Part shown: positions 5,692-9,574 of the stretch, piece after piece | Layout of the letters: each line of letters starts with the position of its first letter | How positions within the stretch are numbered: the stretch's first letter is position 1 | Source: a bacterium UBP7_UBA7824 | Lineage (GTDB): Bacteria; UBP7; UBA6624 | Assembly: GCA_002501535.1 (NCBI GenBank) | Contig: DLTY01000002.1 | Coordinates: 28,744 to 38,317, forward strand | Reading direction: 5' to 3' | DNA: 9,574 nt | The notes under the pieces: generated by a model | Told to the model about the DNA's origin: nothing | Database searches by the model: none | Seen by the model: only the letters and a program-made list of their open reading frames with translations | Made by a program: the position numbers and the translations under genes

Positions 5692-6339
5692 ATGACTAAA
5701 AGATTAACAAAACTTATTGATAAAATCAAAGTAAAAACCTTGGCAATGGCTCAAGATGTTTGCAACTCAATGGATGATGCAATGGAAGCAATTTTAAATT
5801 CTAGCGATGATAAATATCAAGCAATGAAACAACGAGAAGATAATATTGATTCGCTAGAAGTTGAGATAGAAGAATCCATACTTGGCACCATTGCTGTCCA
5901 TCAACCTGTTGCAGATGATTTAAGAATCCTTGCAGCAATGTTGAAGATTACAAACGACTTAGAAAGAATTGGTGATTATGCGATCAAGATTGCTCAAAGG
6001 GGCAAGGATATTGACGCTAACTTGATCAAGAGCATCAAAACCCCTTTGTCTAAATTGGGAACATCTTCAATCCAGATGATTAAAGATGCAGTACAGGCTT
6101 TAGACGCAGGAGATGCAGATTTAGCTCAGAAGGTTAGAGATGCTGATGACCAGGTTGATGACCTGAACAAATCCCTCATAAAGGAATTATCCAAAATCGA
6201 TGATGATGACTTTGAGTCCTTGGTTGCACTGGTTTCAATATCCAGAAGATTCGAAAGAGCTGCTGATCATGCAACAAACATAGCAGAGGATGTTTTGTTC
6301 TGGCTTGAAGGCAGGATATTCAGACACGGTGAAACCTAA
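5692..6339 (+). CDS. phoU: Phosphate transport regulator PhoU (stand-alone)
   Basis: This 215-residue protein has standard PhoU length and two helical repeats. Repeat 1 carries HQPVADDLRILAAMLKI followed by NDLERIGDYA, with E91/D95. Repeat 2 carries RRFERAADHATNIAED, with E188/D192, and ends in FWLEGRIFRH just before the C-terminus. These acidic clusters bind metal ions in characterised PhoU proteins. PhoU normally restrains phosphate uptake and mediates Pst-to-PhoR signalling; here no PhoR is encoded nearby. AGGAG at 5681-5685, spaced 6 nt from the ATG, is a good ribosome binding site that overlaps the pstB2 stop. It is a paralogue of the PhoU part of the 440-1402 gene: both contain ADHATNIAED and a similar VRD/IRD-x-D segment before repeat 2. 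A hetero-oligomer of the two is possible. Confidence 0.94.
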   Translation: MTKRLTKLIDKIKVKTLAMAQDVCNSMDDAMEAILNSSDDKYQAMKQREDNIDSLEVEIEESILGTIAVHQPVADDLRILAAMLKITNDLERIGDYAIKIAQRGKDIDANLIKSIKTPLSKLGTSSIQMIKDAVQALDAGDADLAQKVRDADDQVDDLNKSLIKELSKIDDDDFESLVALVSISRRFERAADHATNIAEDVLFWLEGRIFRHGET

Positions 6340-6344
6340 ACCAG

Positions 6345-6370
6345 CACTTGGGCATAAAATTGCCTAAGTG
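6345..6370 (+). promoter_or_regulatory. Hairpin in the phoU/deacetylase gap that includes the GTG start codon
   Basis: CACTTGGGCA (6345-6354) and TGCCTAAGTG (6361-6370) pair over 10 bp with one G-U, around the loop TAAAAT. The last three bases of the 3' arm are the proposed GTG start of the deacetylase gene. A-rich sequence follows, not a T tract, so it is not a standard intrinsic terminator on this strand. On the other strand the T run precedes the stem, which is also wrong for a terminator. It may mark the 3' end of the pst transcript or limit translation of the next gene. Confidence 0.5.
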
Positions 6371-7255
6371 AAAAAAGTTCGTTATTTTCAAAGACCATCA
6401 GAGTATTGGAAGGATCATGTTTTTCCAATGCGAAAAATGGATTTGTTGAAAAAGCGAATCGAAGAATCATTTTCAATTGATTTTGTTGAGCCTGACAGTT
6501 TGCCAGAAGGCGCAATCGCACTTACGCATCACCGCAATTTTATAAATCGTATACATTCGTATTTTGACAATCCCGAAGCTTCCTATGGTGAATTTGAAGC
6601 AAGATGTGACAGCTGGGTTTTTGAAAACGAATGTAAGGCGGTTGCCGGCACTTTGTCTGCATGTAGGGATGCCTTGTTACAGGGTTGGGGTTTTAATATT
6701 GGTGGCGGATTGCATCATTCTTTCCCTGATCACGGTGAAGGTTTTTGCATTATCAATGATATTGCAATTTCAATTAACCAACTTATCAAAGAAGGCAAGA
6801 TCCATAATGCAGCCGTAGTGGATCTTGATGTGCATCAAGGCAATGGTACGGCTGTTTGTTTCCAAGATAGCCCAAATGTCAAAACAATCTCATTGCATCA
6901 ACAGCACAATTATCCATCCTGGAAACCAAAATCAGATTTAGACATTGGTTTAGATGACGGAATAGGTGATAGCGTTTACCTGCAGCATCTATCAACTGCA
7001 CTTGATTGGCTTTCAACACAGGACAAACCCGACTTGGTTTTATTTTTAGCCGGCGCTGATCCTTATCGAAAAGACCAGCTTGGAGGGCTTGCGCTTACGA
7101 AAGCGGGCTTAGGCTCAAGAGATAGGCTTGTAGTAGAGTGGTGCAAAAATAACAATTGCCCAGTAGCGATTGTTTTGGCTGGTGGCTACGCTAAGGATGT
7201 AAATGACGTTGTTGATATACACTTTAATACATTCAAATGTTTAATGGAGGTTTAA
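6368..7255 (+). CDS. Histone deacetylase superfamily (class IV/AcuC-like) zinc amidohydrolase
   Basis: This 295-residue arginase/deacetylase-fold protein should remove acetyl or acyl groups from amines using a zinc ion. The catalytic set appears complete: tandem His116-His117 in GGGLHHSFPD, then GEGFCIIND (123-131), metal ligands Asp154 and His156 in VVDLDVHQGNG, Asp231 in AGADPY, the D-x-LGGL-x-LT segment (236-244), and Tyr274 in LAGGY as the likely transition-state tyrosine. The HHSFPD and AGGY forms look closer to class IV (HDAC11-like) proteins than to AcuC. The GTG at 6368 is chosen because the conserved N-terminal block (YFQRPSEY ... HVFPMRKMDLL) starts right after it; the next ATG (6428) would cut this off. 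No clear ribosome binding site is seen. It is followed after 1 nt by the CBM9-like gene. The substrate is unknown; acetylated polyamines, sugars or proteins are all possible. Confidence 0.88.
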   Translation: MKKVRYFQRPSEYWKDHVFPMRKMDLLKKRIEESFSIDFVEPDSLPEGAIALTHHRNFINRIHSYFDNPEASYGEFEARCDSWVFENECKAVAGTLSACRDALLQGWGFNIGGGLHHSFPDHGEGFCIINDIAISINQLIKEGKIHNAAVVDLDVHQGNGTAVCFQDSPNVKTISLHQQHNYPSWKPKSDLDIGLDDGIGDSVYLQHLSTALDWLSTQDKPDLVLFLAGADPYRKDQLGGLALTKAGLGSRDRLVVEWCKNNNCPVAIVLAGGYAKDVNDVVDIHFNTFKCLMEV

Positions 7256-7256
7256 G

Positions 7257-8084
7257 GTGATGTTGTTAGGTTTGTTATTTATGTCTAATCTTTTTAATTC
7301 AGATTGCACAGATGCAGAAAAATCCTTTAGGGGTTATTTAGCACATGAGTCAAAAAGCGAAATCACGATAGATGGAAAATTGGACGATCTCTCATGGACA
7401 AAAGCACCATGGTCAGATTGTTTTGTAGATATAGAGGGATCACTTCAGCCTGATCCAAAATATAAAACTAGATTAAAAATGTTATGGGACGAGAATTACT
7501 TTTACATCGCTGCACTAATGGAGGATCCTCATATTTGGGCCGTAAGCACAGAAAGAGATTCTTATATTTGGCAAAACGAAGGGGATTTTGAGGTTTTTAT
7601 AGATCCTGACAGTAATTCTTTGGACTATATTGAAATTGAAATTAACGCCATGGGAACAGAATGGGATCTCCTTATGGATAAACCGTATAGCGAAGGTGGC
7701 GTTAATGATGATAGTTGGGATATTCCAGGCCTTAAATCAGCAGTTACCATTGATGGAACTTTAAACAACCCTGAAGATATAGATAAAAAATGGATAGTTG
7801 AAATTGCAATTCCCTGGAAAGGCATAAACCAAACTGCAAACGTTTCCATGCCGCCAAAAAACAACGATTCTTGGAGAATTAATTTTTCTAGAGTATGGTG
7901 GGATCACGAAGTGATTGATGGCCGTTATGTCAAGATTGGAGAGGCTTTTGAAGGCCTGGAGTCAAATTGGGTTTGGTCTGCACAGGGTGTGATCAACATG
8001 CACGATCCTAGCCTTTGGGGCTTTGTAACTTTTAAAAAATTTGAAAAATCTCAAAATCGCATACTTGATTTTTTGTCTAGGTGA
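7257..8084 (+). CDS. CBM9-like carbohydrate-binding-family protein, probably exported
   Basis: This 275-residue protein is occupied almost fully by one CBM9-like beta-sandwich domain. Recognisable blocks are ITIDGKLDDLSW (36-47), the LKMLWDENYFYIAALMEDP strand pair (73-91), NEGDFEVFIDPDSN (107-120), IEIEINAMGTEWD (125-137), IVEIAIPW (180-187), WRINFSRV (206-213) and the C-terminal NWVWSAQG with INMHDPSLWGFV. Aromatic residues are abundant, as in sugar-binding modules. The first ~13 residues are hydrophobic but lack a basic n-region and a clear lipobox (Cys17 is in NSDC), so export is likely but weakly supported. The start may be GTG 7257 or ATG 7260, both served by GGAGG at 7246-7250; an in-frame stop at 7242 rules out anything upstream. 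Such domains also occur as stand-alone proteins of unproven ligand. The neighbouring symporter suggests a role in solute uptake. Confidence 0.8.
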   Translation: MMLLGLLFMSNLFNSDCTDAEKSFRGYLAHESKSEITIDGKLDDLSWTKAPWSDCFVDIEGSLQPDPKYKTRLKMLWDENYFYIAALMEDPHIWAVSTERDSYIWQNEGDFEVFIDPDSNSLDYIEIEINAMGTEWDLLMDKPYSEGGVNDDSWDIPGLKSAVTIDGTLNNPEDIDKKWIVEIAIPWKGINQTANVSMPPKNNDSWRINFSRVWWDHEVIDGRYVKIGEAFEGLESNWVWSAQGVINMHDPSLWGFVTFKKFEKSQNRILDFLSR

Positions 8085-8089
8085 ATTGA

Positions 8090-9574
8090 ATGAATGCTGG
8101 CCCTCTTGATTGGTTGATCATATTTGTCACTTGGGGTATTTTGGTTTCATCGGTTCCAATTGCCAAGAAATACATGAGGAGCGTTGCTGACTACCTTTCT
8201 GCAGGAAGATCGGCAGGCAGATACATTTTGTCTGTTGCTCAAGGTATAGCTGCGCTTGGTGCAATTTCTGTTGTGGCCATGATGGAACAGAATTATGTTG
8301 CCGGTTTTTCAATGTCTTGGTGGGGGCTAACTATGAATCTTGTTGTTCTTGCCGTCACCGCTTCAGGTTGGGTCATTTATCGTTTTAGGGAAACCAGGTG
8401 TTTGACATTAGCAGAATTTTTTGAACGAAGATACAGTAAAAAATTTCGTATTTTTTCAGGCCTGATAGCTTTCATTTCTGGAATTGTTAATTTCGGAATC
8501 TTCCCCGCAGTTGGAGCAAGGTTCTTTTTGAATTATCTTGGATTGCCAGAGTCTCTCAGCCTGCTTGGCTTTGACATCCCTACTTTTGCAATTCTGATGC
8601 TTTTCCTCCTGGGAACATCTTTGTATTTTGTTTTTTCCGGAGGGCATGTTGCGGTCACAATTGCAGACTTCATCCAAGGTGTTTTTAGCAATGTGGTTTT
8701 TATTTGGATGATTTTGTTTTTCTTATTCAATGTTTCCTGGGATCAGATTTTTTATTCATTAAATCAGGCACCAGAAAATGCATCATTGATCAATCCATTT
8801 AAAACAAGCCAGGTCGAGGACTTTAACCTAGGCTTCTTTTTGATAGGTATATTGATTTACATTTATGGAACCATGTCCTGGCAAGGTACGCAAGCGTATA
8901 ACGCCTCGGCTAAAAATGCACATGAAGCCAAAATGGGTAGCCTATTGGGAAATTGGCGAAACATTCCCCAAAATCTTTTCATGCTCTTCATACCAATAAT
9001 TGCATATACCGTCTTGCATCATCCCGACTTTAGCCTTCAGGCTGATTTTGTGAATGCAACTCTGTCTAATGAAGAAAATAATGCAGTCGTGAACCAGTTA
9101 AGAGTTCCTGCTGTTTTGATATCAATGCTGCCACCTGGCCTAATGGGGGCTTTTGCTGCAGTGATGTTGGCTGCTTTCATCAGCACTCATGACACTTATC
9201 TTCACTCGTGGGGCAGCATCTTTGTTCAGGATGTATACATGCCTTTTCAAAAGAAGCCTTTAACCCAGGAAAAACATTTAAAGATTTTAAAGTGGTCCAC
9301 GATTGGTGTTGCTATTTTCATATTCATCTTTTCACTAATCTTCCAACAGAGCGAATACATACTTTTGTTTTTTGCAATCACCGGTGCTATTTTCTTTGGT
9401 GGGTCCGGGGCTGTTCTGATAGGCGGTCTTTATTGGAATAAAGGCACAACCAAGGGAGCATGGTGGGCCATGTCTTTAGGTGCATCATTATCAGTTTTTG
9501 GCATCTTTGGTGAAAGGTACATTGAGGCTTGGCCTGATTGGTTGAATGGGCAAGTCATGACGGGGATTGTTATT
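8090..9574 (+). CDS. Sodium:solute symporter family (SSS) transporter, 3' truncated by window edge
   Basis: The open frame runs from ATG 8090 through the last base, giving 495 codons without a stop; family members usually have about 500-600. AGGTGA (8079-8084) overlaps the preceding stop and lies 5 nt from the ATG. The translation is very hydrophobic, with about a dozen membrane helices. It shows the SSS N-terminal pattern (WLIIFVTWGILV, then ADYLSAGRSAGRY and a VAQGIAALGAISVV helix), followed by LTLAEFFERRYS and FSGGHVAVTIADFIQG. LPPGLMG (347-353) leads into the TM8-like FISTHDTYLHSWGS, where S365-T366 occupy the position of the Na2-site hydroxyl pair of vSGLT-type carriers (inferred by alignment from memory). 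The transporter should import a solute with Na+. A sugar or sugar derivative is suggested only by the adjacent CBM9-like gene. Confidence 0.88.
   Translation, partial: MNAGPLDWLIIFVTWGILVSSVPIAKKYMRSVADYLSAGRSAGRYILSVAQGIAALGAISVVAMMEQNYVAGFSMSWWGLTMNLVVLAVTASGWVIYRFRETRCLTLAEFFERRYSKKFRIFSGLIAFISGIVNFGIFPAVGARFFLNYLGLPESLSLLGFDIPTFAILMLFLLGTSLYFVFSGGHVAVTIADFIQGVFSNVVFIWMILFFLFNVSWDQIFYSLNQAPENASLINPFKTSQVEDFNLGFFLIGILIYIYGTMSWQGTQAYNASAKNAHEAKMGSLLGNWRNIPQNLFMLFIPIIAYTVLHHPDFSLQADFVNATLSNEENNAVVNQLRVPAVLISMLPPGLMGAFAAVMLAAFISTHDTYLHSWGSIFVQDVYMPFQKKPLTQEKHLKILKWSTIGVAIFIFIFSLIFQQSEYILLFFAITGAIFFGGSGAVLIGGLYWNKGTTKGAWWAMSLGASLSVFGIFGERYIEAWPDWLNGQVMTGIVI

Noticed and set aside
6345..6370. 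Intrinsic terminator after phoU
   Set aside because: The stem is convincing, but A residues and not a T tract follow it on the + strand. On the minus strand the T run is on the wrong side. It is kept only as a hairpin of unknown role.
8127..8730. Several short minus-strand frames opposite the symporter
   Set aside because: They are shadows of the long + strand symporter frame, and no ribosome binding site or family resemblance is seen.
9208..9441. A 77-codon + strand frame inside the symporter region
   Set aside because: It is out of frame with the continuous 495-codon symporter frame, which has clear family motifs and a ribosome binding site.

Overview
The window is bacterial, A+T-rich, and every gene I can support lies on the + strand with almost no non-coding space. 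It holds two functional blocks. The organism cannot be fixed from the sequence alone. The CBM9-like protein and the style of Na+/solute symporter recall FCB/PVC-type environmental bacteria (Bacteroidota/Balneolota, Marinimicrobia, Verrucomicrobia), but that is an impression and not a search result.

Block 1 (1-6339) is a phosphate-acquisition locus. It opens with the C-terminal end of a PI-PLC-like phosphodiesterase (3-428). Eleven bases later comes an unusual regulator (440-1402): a complete PhoU domain joined directly to a PhoB/OmpR-type winged-helix DNA-binding domain, with no receiver domain. After an 88-nt gap, which contains a candidate 11-bp-spaced direct repeat and two dyads, comes the operon pstS-pstC-pstA-pstB1-pstB2-phoU (1491-6339). 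From pstC to pstB2 the genes overlap by 4, 7 and 1 bp. No phoR or phoB gene is present in the window.

Two things make this block unusual. First, the PhoU-wHTH fusion could link the state of the Pst transporter straight to DNA binding, replacing the PhoR-PhoB phosphorelay with a one-component switch. Second, the two PstB ATPases have complementary defects. PstB1 lacks the Q-loop Gln and the switch His but keeps LSGGQ. PstB2 keeps those residues but has LSLEQ in place of LSGGQ. A PstB1-PstB2 heterodimer would therefore have one fully canonical and one degenerate ATP site, the arrangement known from asymmetric ABC exporters but unfamiliar to me in phosphate importers.

Block 2 (6368-9574) is a tightly packed trio: a histone-deacetylase-superfamily amidohydrolase (6368-7255), a CBM9-like protein (7257-8084) and an Na+/solute symporter (8090 to the window end, still open). 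The GTG start of the deacetylase lies inside the 3' arm of a 10-bp hairpin that fills the gap after phoU. This block may import and deacetylate an acetylated carbohydrate or amine, but the substrate is not visible. There are no RNA genes, mobile elements or CRISPR arrays that I can support, and no gene-free stretch longer than 88 bases.
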